From Micromonosporaceae bacterium (GTDB lineage Bacteria > Actinomycetota > Actinomycetes > Mycobacteriales > Micromonosporaceae), in assembly GCA_009377645.1 (NCBI GenBank), contig WHTQ01000005.1, positions 1 to 64,000 on the forward strand: a stretch of DNA of 64,000 bases, in the 5' to 3' direction. The stretch's first letter is position 1, and each line of letters starts with the position of its first letter. Below the pieces are notes generated by a model. That model was given only the letters and a program-made list of their open reading frames with translations, ran no database searches and was not told where the DNA came from. A program made the translations under genes and the position numbers. Shown here one piece after another: positions 43,886 through 52,681 of this stretch.

Positions 43886-45345
43886 ATCTCACCCTCCGAT
43901 ACGCGGCCCGCAGCGACCGCGGCCTGGTCCGGGACGGAAATCAGGACTCCGTCTACGCCGGGCCGCGGCTGCTTGCCGTGGCCGACGGCATGGGCGGCAT
44001 GGCCGCCGGTGACGTCGCCAGCAACATCGTCATCGCCGCCATGGCTCCGCTGGACGAGGACGTCCCGGGCGACGCCATCGTGGACGCGCTGCGCGGCAGC
44101 GTGGAGACCGCCAACCAGCAGCTACGGGAGACCGTGGAGGCCAACCCGGAGCTGGAGGGGATGGGCACCACGCTGACCGCGCTGCTGTTCTCCGGCTCCC
44201 GGGCCGGGCTGGCCCACATCGGCGACTCCCGGGCCTACCTGTTGCGCGACGGCGAGCTGACCCAGATAACCAAGGACGACACGTACGTCCAGATGCTGGT
44301 CGACGAGGGCCGGATCAGCCCCGAGGAGGCGGGCAGCCACCCCCAGCGCTCGCTGCTCACCCGGGCGATGGACGGCCGCGACATCGACCCGGAGTACTCG
44401 GTGCGCACGGTGCTGGCCGGGGACCGCTACCTGATCTGCTCGGACGGACTGTCCGGGGTGGTCAGCGAGCAGACCATCGCCGACACGACGCGGGAGTACG
44501 TGGACCCGGAGCTGTGCGTGGAGCGGCTGGTCTCGCTCGCGCTGCGGGGCGGCGGCCCGGACAACGTCACCGTGATCGTGGTCGACGCCAGCGACGAGGA
44601 CATCGTGGAGGCGGCACCGGTGGTCGGCGGTGCCGCGGCCCCGGGGGGCGGTCCGGCGCAGGCCGCCGGGGCGGCGGAGACCGCGGCCGGGCGGGAGTCG
44701 ACCCCGGCCGCCCGCGCCTCCGCCCTGACTCCCCGCCCGCCCACCCCCGAGCCGGCCGCCGAGGTGGCCGCCGACGACGAGGCGGAGCGGCCGCCCCGGC
44801 ACCCGGTCCGCAACGCGGTCCTGCTGTCGGTGCTGTTGGCGCTGCTCGCCGGCGGCCTCTGGTACGGCTGGTCGGTCACCCAGTCCGGCTACTACGTGGG
44901 GGCGACCGACGAAGGCCGGGTGGCGGTGTTCCGGGGGGTGCCCGGCCGGGTCGCCGGGGTGGACCTGTCCAGCCTCCACACCAGCAGCGAGTACGGGGTG
45001 GACGACCTGCGCCAGCACGCCCAGGACCGGGTCCGGAACGGGACGATCCGGGCCGACAACGCCACCGATGCCGAACAGCGGATGTCCGAGCTGCTGGAGG
45101 GCGAGCTGAAGCCGCTCTGCCCCCGGTCGCCGAGCCCCTCCCCGAGCCCGACCGGCACCATCGCCCCGTCCGAGCCCGGCCCCACACCGTCCGGCTCCGG
45201 GGAGCCGGAGCGGGCCCAGCCGGCCTCGCCGGACCCGACCGCCAGCGCCGCCACCGCCCCCGCCCCACCGTCGGCCGGCCAGACCACCCAGCCGGCGCCG
45301 CCGCAGACCGATCCGTTCGACTGTCGGACCGAGCCAGCCGGATGA
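43882..45345 (+). CDS. pstP: PP2C Ser/Thr phosphatase PstP
   Basis: 487 aa. Catalytic PPM domain (about 1-235) with metal ligands in RDGNQDSVYAG, VADGMGGMAAGD, HIGDSRAYLLRDG and RGGGPDNVTVIVVD; disordered linker; helix AVLLSVLLALLAGGLWYGW; extracytoplasmic domain about 150 residues ending Pro/Ser/Thr-rich. It reverses PknA/PknB phosphorylation. Overlaps both fhaB and rodA by four bases, indicating tight coupling. Confidence 0.95.
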   Translation: MNLTLRYAARSDRGLVRDGNQDSVYAGPRLLAVADGMGGMAAGDVASNIVIAAMAPLDEDVPGDAIVDALRGSVETANQQLRETVEANPELEGMGTTLTALLFSGSRAGLAHIGDSRAYLLRDGELTQITKDDTYVQMLVDEGRISPEEAGSHPQRSLLTRAMDGRDIDPEYSVRTVLAGDRYLICSDGLSGVVSEQTIADTTREYVDPELCVERLVSLALRGGGPDNVTVIVVDASDEDIVEAAPVVGGAAAPGGGPAQAAGAAETAAGRESTPAARASALTPRPPTPEPAAEVAADDEAERPPRHPVRNAVLLSVLLALLAGGLWYGWSVTQSGYYVGATDEGRVAVFRGVPGRVAGVDLSSLHTSSEYGVDDLRQHAQDRVRNGTIRADNATDAEQRMSELLEGELKPLCPRSPSPSPSPTGTIAPSEPGPTPSGSGEPERAQPASPDPTASAATAPAPPSAGQTTQPAPPQTDPFDCRTEPAG

Positions 45346-46799
45346 CCGTGAGCACACCCACCGTGCCCGCCCCGCCCGCGCCCGCGGGTGCGGTCGGGCG
45401 TGGCCGGGGGCACCGCAACCCGCGTACCGCCGAGCTCGGGCTGCTGGTGCTGGCGATGCTGGTGGTGGCCGGGTTCGCGGCGGCGGTGGAGCTGCAGCTG
45501 CTGGAGACCCTGTCCGGCACGTTCTGGGTGCCGGCCGCGGTGCTGGCCGTGCTGTTCCTGGTCGCCCACATCGCGCTGCGGATCCTCGCCCCGTTCGCGG
45601 ACCCGGTGCTGCTGCCGGCGGTGGCGCTGCTGAACGGGGTCGGGGTGGCGTTCCTGCGCCGGCTCGACCTGGCCACCTCCGACCCGACCCAGCTCAGCAC
45701 CCAGGAGCCGGTGTTCAGTGGCGACGGTGGCCGCCAGCTGATCTGGACTCTGGTGGCGGTGGTCGGAGCGGTGGCGGTGCTCGCGGTGGTACGCGACCAC
45801 CGGTCGATCTCCCGGTACGCCTGGACACTCGGGCTGGTCGGGCTGATCCTGATGATCCTGCCCGGGCTGCTGCCGGCCAGCATCTCGGCCAGCGAGTTCG
45901 ACGAGTCCGCCAAGCTGTGGATCCGGATCGGGCCGTTCTCGATCCAGCCCGGCGAGTTCGCGAAGCTGGCGCTGCTGTGCTTCTTCGCGTACTACCTGGT
46001 CCGGAAGCGGGAGGTGCTCTCGCTGGCCGGGAAGCGGCTGCTCGGGCTGGACTTCCCGCGCGGCCGGGACCTGGGCCCGGTGGTGGTGGTCTGGCTGCTG
46101 TCGCTGATGGTCCTGCTGCTGCTGTCCGACCTCGGAATGTCCCTGCTCTACCTGGGCATGTTCGTGGCGATGCTGTATATCGCCACCGAACGGGCGAGCT
46201 GGCTGATCATCGGGGTGCTGCTGTTCAGCGGCGGCACCCTGCTGGCCTACCTGCTCGGCCATGCGGTCGGCGGGCCGTTCGCCAACTTCTCGCAGCGGGT
46301 CGACGTCTGGCTGGACCCGTTCCTGGACCCGTTCGGCTCCAGCCTGCAGCCGCTGCAGGCGCTGCTCGGGCTGGGCACCGGCGGGCTGTTCGGCACCGGC
46401 CCCGGGGCCGGGTCCCCGACCGAGGTGCCGGAGGTCCAGAACGACTTCATCTTCGCCGGGCTGGGCGAGGAGATCGGGCTGTTCGGACTGACCGCGATGC
46501 TGGTGGTGCTGCTGCTGCTGGTGACCCGCGGGATCAAGGCCGGGCTGGCGGTGCGGGACTCGTTCGGCAAGCTGCTCGCCGGCGGGCTGGCGTTCACGCT
46601 CGGGCTGCAGATCTTCGTGATCCTGGGCGGGGTGACCGGGCTGATCCCGCTGACCGGCCTGACCACGCCGTTCATGTCCGCCGGCGGGTCGGCGCTGATG
46701 GCCAACTGGGTGCTGGTGGCGCTGCTGCTGCGGATCTCGGATGCCGCCCGCCGGCCGGCGAACCCGCCGGTCGGGGCGGCCGGAGGTGACCGGCCATGA
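45342..46799 (+). CDS. rodA: SEDS peptidoglycan polymerase RodA/FtsW family
   Basis: 485 aa, about 12 membrane helices. SEDS signatures: SAKLWIRIGPFSIQPGEFAKL, the loop with the catalytic Asp region LLLSDLGMSLLYLGMF, EVPEVQNDFIFAGLGEEIGL and TPFMSAGGSALMANW. Works with the adjacent class B PBP to extend the cell wall. ATG overlaps the pstP stop; the track ORF start hundreds of bases upstream is a shadow of pstP. Confidence 0.95.
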   Translation: MTVSTPTVPAPPAPAGAVGRGRGHRNPRTAELGLLVLAMLVVAGFAAAVELQLLETLSGTFWVPAAVLAVLFLVAHIALRILAPFADPVLLPAVALLNGVGVAFLRRLDLATSDPTQLSTQEPVFSGDGGRQLIWTLVAVVGAVAVLAVVRDHRSISRYAWTLGLVGLILMILPGLLPASISASEFDESAKLWIRIGPFSIQPGEFAKLALLCFFAYYLVRKREVLSLAGKRLLGLDFPRGRDLGPVVVVWLLSLMVLLLLSDLGMSLLYLGMFVAMLYIATERASWLIIGVLLFSGGTLLAYLLGHAVGGPFANFSQRVDVWLDPFLDPFGSSLQPLQALLGLGTGGLFGTGPGAGSPTEVPEVQNDFIFAGLGEEIGLFGLTAMLVVLLLLVTRGIKAGLAVRDSFGKLLAGGLAFTLGLQIFVILGGVTGLIPLTGLTTPFMSAGGSALMANWVLVALLLRISDAARRPANPPVGAAGGDRP

Positions 46800-48289
46800 A
46801 CGCCCCGCTGCGCCGGATCGGGATCCTGGTGATGGTCCTGTTCGGGCTGCTGTTCGCCAACCTCAACTGGGTGCAGGCCTACAAGGCCGACGAGTACCGG
46901 ACCAGCGAGTACAACACCGGCCGGGTGCAGGTCGCCGAGTACCGGCGGGAGCGCGGCCCGATCCTGGTCGGCCGGGACGCGATCGTCGCGGCGGTCAGCG
47001 AGGAGACCGACGGCCGGCTGCGGTTCCGGCGCACCTACCCGGAGGAGGAGCGCTGGGCGCACGTGGTCGGGTACAAGCCGGTCCTGATCGGCCCGGCCGG
47101 GCTGGAGCAGGCCGAGAACGACTTCCTCGCCGGCAACGCGGACCAGTTCTTCGTGGACCGGATCTGGGATCTGTTCGGCGGGCCGTCGGTCGGTGGCACG
47201 ATCCAGACCACGCTGTCCCGGCCGGCCCAGCAGACCGCGTACGAGCTGCTGCGGGACGCGACCGACAAGGGTGCGGTGGTGGCGCTGGACCCGCGCACCG
47301 GGGCGGTCCAGGCGATGGTGTCGGCGCCCAGCTTCGACCCGAACCCGCTCGCCTCGCACGACACCGGGGCCGCCGCGGCGGCGTACGCGGAGCTCTCCGA
47401 GGACGAGGATAAGCCGCTGCTGAACCGGGCGGTCTCGGAGCGGTTCCCGCCCGGTTCGGTGTTCAAGGTGATCGACACGGCGGCCGCGCTGCAGGCCGGG
47501 ATGGGGCCAGACACCGAGCTGGTGGGCGGCGCGGAGTACACCCCGGAGACCGGTGGGCCGATCGGGAACGCGCCCGGGGTGGTCTGCCCGGGCGAGATCA
47601 CGCTGGAGCAGTCGCTGGTCGTGTCCTGCAACACCGCGTTCTCCCGGCTGGCCGCCGAGGAGCTGGGCGCCGCCGCGCTGCAGGAGAGCGCGGCCGGGTT
47701 CGGGTTCGGCGACGACGAGCTGACGGTGGGGCGGCCGGACGGCGGCGGGATCCCGGTGGCGACCAGCGTCACCGGCGACCTGCAGCGCGAGGACGGCCAG
47801 GACGATCCGCCGACGGTCGCGCAGTCGGCGATCGGTCAGGCCAGCGTGGCGATGACCCCGCTGCAGGGGGCGCTGCTGGCGGCCACGGTCGCCAACGGCG
47901 GGGTGCAGATGCAGCCGTACCTGGTCGAGCAGCTGCAGGACGCGGACCTGCGCCCGGTCTACCGGGCGGAGCCTGCGGAGCTGCGCCGGCCGCTGCCGGC
48001 CGAGGCCGCCGAGACGCTGCGGGACATGATGGTCGGGGTGGTGACCGGCGGCACTGGCGGAAACGCCGCGATCTCCGGCGCCGTCGTAGGGGGGAAGACC
48101 GGGACCGCCGAGACCGGCGGCGACGGGGCCGACCACGGGTGGTTCGTCGGGTTCGCGATCGTCGACGGCGAGCCGGTGAGCGCGGTCGCCGTGCTGCTGG
48201 AGAACGCCGGGTCGGGGGGCAGCTCGGAGGCGGCCCGGATCGCCGGCCAGGTCCTGCAGGCGGCGATCGGGGACCAGGGGAGTGGATGA
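46796..48289 (+). CDS. pbpA: Class B penicillin-binding protein PbpA
   Basis: 497 aa transpeptidase anchored by one N-terminal helix (IGILVMVLFGLLFANLNWVQ). Catalytic motifs: SxxK in PPGSVFKVI, SxN in VSCNTAFSR, KTG in VGGKTGTAETGG. Cross-links peptidoglycan with RodA; it is a known PknB-linked gene in mycobacteria. Overlaps rodA by four bases. Followed by a repeat-rich gap, not directly by the kinase. Confidence 0.95.
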   Translation: MNAPLRRIGILVMVLFGLLFANLNWVQAYKADEYRTSEYNTGRVQVAEYRRERGPILVGRDAIVAAVSEETDGRLRFRRTYPEEERWAHVVGYKPVLIGPAGLEQAENDFLAGNADQFFVDRIWDLFGGPSVGGTIQTTLSRPAQQTAYELLRDATDKGAVVALDPRTGAVQAMVSAPSFDPNPLASHDTGAAAAAYAELSEDEDKPLLNRAVSERFPPGSVFKVIDTAAALQAGMGPDTELVGGAEYTPETGGPIGNAPGVVCPGEITLEQSLVVSCNTAFSRLAAEELGAAALQESAAGFGFGDDELTVGRPDGGGIPVATSVTGDLQREDGQDDPPTVAQSAIGQASVAMTPLQGALLAATVANGGVQMQPYLVEQLQDADLRPVYRAEPAELRRPLPAEAAETLRDMMVGVVTGGTGGNAAISGAVVGGKTGTAETGGDGADHGWFVGFAIVDGEPVSAVAVLLENAGSGGSSEAARIAGQVLQAAIGDQGSG

Positions 48290-48309
48290 TAGCGATGCGT
48301 TGTGGGCAT

Positions 48310-48471
48310 GGTGGCGAGCCGGTTGCGCCAGCGCCGTTTGACCGCACTGCCGGGGTAGGTCGTTGCAAGGGGCTGCGGATGGTGGTCATTCATGGCGGGG
48401 AGGGTGGCGAGCCGGTTGTGCCAGCGCCGGGTTCCCTTGCCGCTGCAGCAAGTCGTTGCAAGGGGTGGCGG
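48310..48471 (+). repeat. Two tandem ~69-bp repeats, 93-bp period, between pbpA and pknA
   Basis: Copy 1 (48310-48378) and copy 2 (48403-48471) both start GGTGGCGAGCCGGTTG(C/T)GCC and end GTCGTTGCAAGGGG(C)TG-CGG, with divergent middles and a 24-bp spacer. The right edge abuts the pknA GTG, so the repeat sets the kinase leader. The reverse complement (CAACCGGCTCGCCACC) reads like an interspersed repeat of this genome, but copy number cannot be checked here. Confidence 0.8.
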
Positions 48472-48474
48472 TAG

Positions 48475-49686
48475 GTGCACGGGGCTGGAGTCCAGCTCGG
48501 GGGGCGGTACCGGCTCGACGAGCGGATCGGCGGCGGTGGCATGGGCGAGGTGTGGCGCGGCACCGACGAGGTGCTGGGCCGGACCGTCGCGGTGAAGATC
48601 ATGCTGCCGGCGCTGCTGGACGAGCCCGGGTTCGCCGAGCGGTTCCGGGCCGAGGCGCGCACGATGGCCCGGCTCAAGCACCCCGGAGTCGTGAACGTCT
48701 ACGACTACAGCAGCGACGCGTCCGCCGCGTTCCTGGTGATGGAGTACGTCGAGGGCGACCCGCTCTCGCGTACCCTCGGCCGGGTCGGCCGGCTCACCGC
48801 CGCCCGTACCATGGCCCTGATCGCCCAGGCCGCGGATGCGCTGGAGGCGGCGCACGCCGCCGGGGTCGTGCACCGGGACGTGAAGCCGGGCAACCTGATG
48901 GTCCGGGCCAACGGCACCCTGGTGCTGACCGACTTCGGGATCTCCCGTTCCGAGGTGGCCGGGATCACCGGCACCGGCACGGTGCTCGGCACCGCCTCCT
49001 ACCTGTCGCCGGAGCAGGCCGCCGGGCAGGTGGCGACCGCCGCCTCGGACGTGTACGCGCTCGGCGTGGTCGCGTACCAGTGCCTGGCCGGCCGGCGCCC
49101 GTTCGAGGGCGAGAACCCGCTGGAGATCGCGATGAAGCACGTCCGGGAGCCACCGCCGGACCTGCCCGGTGACATCCCCCCGGCGGTACGCGACATCGTG
49201 ATGCGCGCGCTCGCTAAGGACCCGGCGAACCGGTGGCCGTCGTCGGCGGCGCTGTCGGCGGTAGCCCGGCAGGCGGCCGCCACGCTGGGTGCCGGCATGC
49301 CCGCCTCCTCCTCGCTGCCGTCCGGCCCGCCGCCGTCCGTCGCCGGCTCGCCGGTGGCCCCGGTGTCGCCGGTCCCGCCGGTCCCGTCGGGCCCGTCGGG
49401 TCAGCAGACCTACCAGCAGGGGCAGGCGCACGTCCCGACCCAGCCGGTGCGGTACCTTTCGCCGGCCAGCCAGCCCCCGCCGCCGTCGATCGCCACCGGA
49501 CGGCTGGGCTCGGACCGGCCGTCCCCACTGGCCGTAACCGCGGTGATCCTGTTCGCGATCGCGATCGTCGTCTGTGCCGGGCTGGTCGGCTACGTTGTCC
49601 GCCAGCTTGTCGACGGCAACGACCTGCCGGACCTCTTCTCCATGATCACGTATGCTCAACCCATCGAAGGATCGATGTCGACATGA
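48475..49686 (+). CDS. pknA: Ser/Thr protein kinase PknA
   Basis: 403 aa. Kinase domain about 8-270: Gly loop IGGGGMGEVWRG, VAVKIM Lys, VHRDVKPGNLMV, LTDFGISRS, activation loop with TGTGTVLGTASYLSPEQ. A Pro/Ser-rich juxtamembrane stretch, then helix LAVTAVILFAIAIVVCAGLVGYVV and a short extracellular tail without PASTA. Phosphorylates division and wall proteins including partners encoded upstream. GTG start directly after the tandem repeat; overlaps pknB by four bases. Confidence 0.94.
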   Translation: MHGAGVQLGGRYRLDERIGGGGMGEVWRGTDEVLGRTVAVKIMLPALLDEPGFAERFRAEARTMARLKHPGVVNVYDYSSDASAAFLVMEYVEGDPLSRTLGRVGRLTAARTMALIAQAADALEAAHAAGVVHRDVKPGNLMVRANGTLVLTDFGISRSEVAGITGTGTVLGTASYLSPEQAAGQVATAASDVYALGVVAYQCLAGRRPFEGENPLEIAMKHVREPPPDLPGDIPPAVRDIVMRALAKDPANRWPSSAALSAVARQAAATLGAGMPASSSLPSGPPPSVAGSPVAPVSPVPPVPSGPSGQQTYQQGQAHVPTQPVRYLSPASQPPPPSIATGRLGSDRPSPLAVTAVILFAIAIVVCAGLVGYVVRQLVDGNDLPDLFSMITYAQPIEGSMST

Positions 49687-51590
49687 CAGTGCCAGAGCGT
49701 CTGCTCGGTGGCCGGTACGAGCTCGGCGAGCTGCTGGGCTACGGCGGCATGGCCGAGGTGCACCGGGGCCGGGACCTCCGGCTGGGCCGGGAGGTCGCGA
49801 TCAAGATGCTGCGCACCGACCTGGCCCGGGACCACACCTTCCAGATGCGGTTCCGGCGGGAGGCCCAGAACGTGGCCACCCTCAACCACCCGGGGATCGC
49901 CGCGGTCTACGACACCGGCGAGGAGCACGCCGCCACCGGCGAGGCGCTGCCGTACATCGTGATGGAGTTCGTGGCCGGTCATACGTTGAAGGACGTTCTG
50001 GCCGCCGAGGGCCGGCTGCAGCCGCGGCGGGCGCTGGAGATCTCCGCGGACATCTGCGCCGCGCTGGAGTTCAGCCACCGGCACGGGATCATCCACCGGG
50101 ACGTCAAGCCCGGCAACGTGATGGTCACGCCGAACGGCCAGGTGAAGGTGATGGACTTCGGCATCGCCCGGGACCTGGCCAGCGGCGCCACCACGATGAC
50201 CCAGACCTCGGCGGTGATCGGCACCGCGCAGTACCTGTCTCCGGAGCAGGCCCGGGGCGAGGCGGTGGACGCCCGCTCCGACGTGTACGCGACCGGGTGC
50301 GTGCTGTTCGAGCTGCTCTGTGGTCACCCGCCGTTCGTCGGGGACAGCCCGGTGTCGGTGGCCTACCAGCACGTACGCGAGGACCCGCGGGCGCCGTCGC
50401 AGCTGAACCCGGAGGTCCCGCCGGACGTGGACGCGGTGGTGCTGAAGGCGCTGGCCAAGAACCCGGCCAACCGCTACCAGTCGGCCGCCGAGATGCGCGC
50501 CGACCTGCTCCGGGCGGCCGGCGGCCGGCCGGTGCTGGCCACCCCGGTGCTGAGCAACGCGGAGACCGCGCTGCTCGGGCAGCAGGGGGAGCCGGCCCGG
50601 GTCGGCGACCCGGGCCGGCGCCGGGCCTCGACCTGGGTGCTGATCGTGCTCGGGGTGCTCGGGGTGCTGGCGGTGATCGCCCTGATCGTTGGGCTGATCC
50701 TCACCAACCAGGCCCCCCGCCAGGTGGACGTGCCGGAGGTGCTCGGCATGAGCCCGGAGGAGGCGGTCGCCGAGATCGAGGGGGCCGAGCTGACCGCGGA
50801 GGCGGGCGCCCCGGTCGTCGGCGACTGCGAGCGGGAGGAGGGCCAGGTCGAGTCCCAGGACCCGGCCGCGGGCACCGCCCTGGACGTCAACTCCACCGTC
50901 ACCTACTCCGTCTGCGGCGGCCCGGAGCAGGTCGAGGTGCCGCAGATCGTCGGCTCCAACCGCGAGAACGCGGAGTCCCTACTCGAGGATGCCGGGCTGG
51001 TAGGGGAATTCGAGGAGGTGGACGACGAGCGGCCGGAGGGCGAAGTGATCTCGGCGGATCCTTCACCAGGGACCTCGGTGGATGTCGGGAGCACCGTCAC
51101 CGTGCAGGTGTCCCGCGACAACATCCTGCAGGTGCCGGATGTGCGGGGTCAGTCTCAGGACCAGGCGACCGCCACTCTGGAGGCGCGGGGCCTGGTGCCC
51201 AACGTGGTCGAGGCGAGTGGCCCGCCCGAGGACGTCGACCAGGTGGGGACGGTCGCCGCGCAGGACCCGGGGCCGGGTACCGAGGCGCGGGACGGTGACA
51301 CGGTAACGATCGAGGTCTACCCGGCGGGGGCCGACCTGGAGGTGCCGACTCCGACTGTCGACCAGCTGACCCAGACGGTGACGGTCAGCTGGGACAACGG
51401 CATCTACGGCGGGGTGACCATCGACTGGGGCGACGACACCGAGGACACGTCCAATGACTCGGAGGGTGAGGAGCAGCACGAGTACCAGGTTCTGCCGGGT
51501 GAGAGCGAGACGTTCACCATCACCGTCACCGCGACCGACTTCGAGGGCCGCTCCGTCACCCACGAGGTCGAGATCGAGCCCGGCCCGTGA
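49683..51590 (+). CDS. pknB: PASTA Ser/Thr protein kinase PknB with PKD-like C-terminus
   Basis: 635 aa. Kinase domain 9-275 (LGYGGMAEVHRG, HRDVKPGNVMV, MDFGIARD), juxtamembrane linker, helix STWVLIVLGVLGVLAVIALI at about 317-340, three PASTA domains (about 345-413, 414-479, 480-546) that sense peptidoglycan fragments. The last ~85 residues are not PASTA: GVTIDWGDDTE, EQHEYQVLPGESETFTITVT and ATDFEGRSVTHEVEI fit a PKD-like beta sandwich. PASTA 1 has two Cys that could form a disulfide. ATG overlaps the pknA stop. Confidence 0.95.
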   Translation: MTVPERLLGGRYELGELLGYGGMAEVHRGRDLRLGREVAIKMLRTDLARDHTFQMRFRREAQNVATLNHPGIAAVYDTGEEHAATGEALPYIVMEFVAGHTLKDVLAAEGRLQPRRALEISADICAALEFSHRHGIIHRDVKPGNVMVTPNGQVKVMDFGIARDLASGATTMTQTSAVIGTAQYLSPEQARGEAVDARSDVYATGCVLFELLCGHPPFVGDSPVSVAYQHVREDPRAPSQLNPEVPPDVDAVVLKALAKNPANRYQSAAEMRADLLRAAGGRPVLATPVLSNAETALLGQQGEPARVGDPGRRRASTWVLIVLGVLGVLAVIALIVGLILTNQAPRQVDVPEVLGMSPEEAVAEIEGAELTAEAGAPVVGDCEREEGQVESQDPAAGTALDVNSTVTYSVCGGPEQVEVPQIVGSNRENAESLLEDAGLVGEFEEVDDERPEGEVISADPSPGTSVDVGSTVTVQVSRDNILQVPDVRGQSQDQATATLEARGLVPNVVEASGPPEDVDQVGTVAAQDPGPGTEARDGDTVTIEVYPAGADLEVPTPTVDQLTQTVTVSWDNGIYGGVTIDWGDDTEDTSNDSEGEEQHEYQVLPGESETFTITVTATDFEGRSVTHEVEIEPGP

Positions 51591-51637
51591 CCTGATCCCC
51601 CCCGGTCCACCCGGCGGGCGCCTGCTCCGTTATCGGG

Positions 51638-52360
51638 TCACGCGTGGGCGAAGGCGGCCGTCCGGCGGGCCTCCACCTCGGCCGCCAGCGCCGGGGCGCG
51701 CTCCAGCGCCTCGGGCATGCCGCACCGGGCGAGCCAGTTGGCCAGCAGCAGGTGGCCGGCCTCGGTCAGCACCGACTCCGGGTGGAACTGAACCCCCTCG
51801 ACCCGGAGCGTCCGGTGCCGCATCGCCATCACGACCCCGCCCCGGCTGCCGGGTCGATCATGGACTTCCGGGGGCGACACGCCGGCGACACGCCCAGGAA
51901 ACTCCATGATCGACCCAGTTCTGGCGGTGACTTCGATCTCGTCGGGGAGGGTCGACTCGACCACCGCCAGCGAGTGGTAGCGGGTGGCGGTGAACGGGTT
52001 CGGGAGCCCAGACAGGACCCCGGCACCGGAGTGCGTGACGGTCGACGTCTTGCCGTGCAGGAGCTCCGGCGCCTGGGTCACGGTCGCGCCATACGCGGCC
52101 CCGATCGCCTGGTGGCCGAGGCAGACGCCGAGGATCGGGACCGACCCGGCCAGCGCGGAGACCAGCGGCATGCAGATGCCGGCGCGCTCCGGGGTGCTGG
52201 GGCCGGGCGAGAGCAGGATCCCGTCCGCGCCGGACCGGCCGGCCTCGGCGACGGTCAGCGCGTCGTTGCGGCGCACGTCGCAGTCGGCGCCGAGCTGGCC
52301 CAGATACTGCACCAGGTTGTAGACGAACGAGTCGTAGTTGTCGATCACCAGGATGCGCAT
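51638..52360 (-). CDS. pabA: Glutamine amidotransferase PabA/TrpG with in-frame repeat insertion
   Basis: Class I glutaminase subunit supplying ammonia for p-aminobenzoate (or anthranilate) synthesis. ILVIDNYDSFVYNLVQYL, oxyanion loop LLSPGPSTPERAG, nucleophile GVCLGHQAIGA and His/Glu GVQFHPESVL are intact. Between VTART and GGVVMAMRHRTL there are 22 extra residues (GSIMEFPGRVAGVS...) encoded exactly by a 66-bp palindromic element. 240 aa, longer than typical relatives by about that amount. Position next to pknB matches mycobacterial pabA. Activity depends on whether the loop insertion is tolerated. Confidence 0.92.
   Translation of the reverse strand: MRILVIDNYDSFVYNLVQYLGQLGADCDVRRNDALTVAEAGRSGADGILLSPGPSTPERAGICMPLVSALAGSVPILGVCLGHQAIGAAYGATVTQAPELLHGKTSTVTHSGAGVLSGLPNPFTATRYHSLAVVESTLPDEIEVTARTGSIMEFPGRVAGVSPPEVHDRPGSRGGVVMAMRHRTLRVEGVQFHPESVLTEAGHLLLANWLARCGMPEALERAPALAAEVEARRTAAFAHA
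51851..51916. mobile_element. 66-bp palindromic (REP-like) element inside pabA
   Basis: Perfect 14-bp terminal inverted repeats GGGTCGATCATGGA and TCCATGATCGACCC around a 38-bp centre containing GACACGCCGGCGACACGCCC. Total length is a multiple of three and no stop occurs in the pabA frame. No transposase is encoded, so it would be mobilised in trans. Outer arms share GATCATG with the element at 27994-28052. Confidence 0.85.
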
Positions 52361-52366
52361 GCCGGG

Positions 52367-52678
52367 CTACCCGTCCGTCTCGTAGGGAATGTCGTGCTCG
52401 CCAGGCAGCGGCTCGCCGCTCGGGGCGACCGACTCACCGACGCCCGGGTCGCCCGGGGCGCCCGGGGCGGGACCGGGGGCCGGGTCGCCGCCGGTCGGGG
52501 CGAAGTCGCCGTCCAGCTGGCTGTCGTTCCAGGGCAGCAGCGACTGCTCGACGAACGGGTCCAGCCACGGGAAGACCAGGAACCACAGCAGCGCCACCGC
52601 GACGCCGGCCAGCACCACCGAGCCGGTGATCTTGCCGGGAAGGCCGTACGGCAGGTGCCGCCAGATCCACGCGTACAT
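52367..52678 (-). CDS. Small conserved membrane protein between sortase and pabA
   Basis: 103 aa: basic aromatic N-terminus MYAWIWRHLPYGLPGK, one helix (GSVVLAGVAVALLWFLVFPWL) and an acidic Pro/Gly-rich extracytoplasmic tail ending HDIPYETDG. The first part looks conserved and the tail disordered. Downstream of the sortase with 3 nt between stop and start, so in its operon. Function unknown. Confidence 0.75.
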   Translation of the reverse strand: MYAWIWRHLPYGLPGKITGSVVLAGVAVALLWFLVFPWLDPFVEQSLLPWNDSQLDGDFAPTGGDPAPGPAPGAPGDPGVGESVAPSGEPLPGEHDIPYETDG

Positions 52679-52681
52679 TGC

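Noticed and set aside
44514-45341. Long N-terminal extension of RodA
   Set aside because: It is the shadow of pstP; the ATG overlapping the pstP stop begins the conserved protein.
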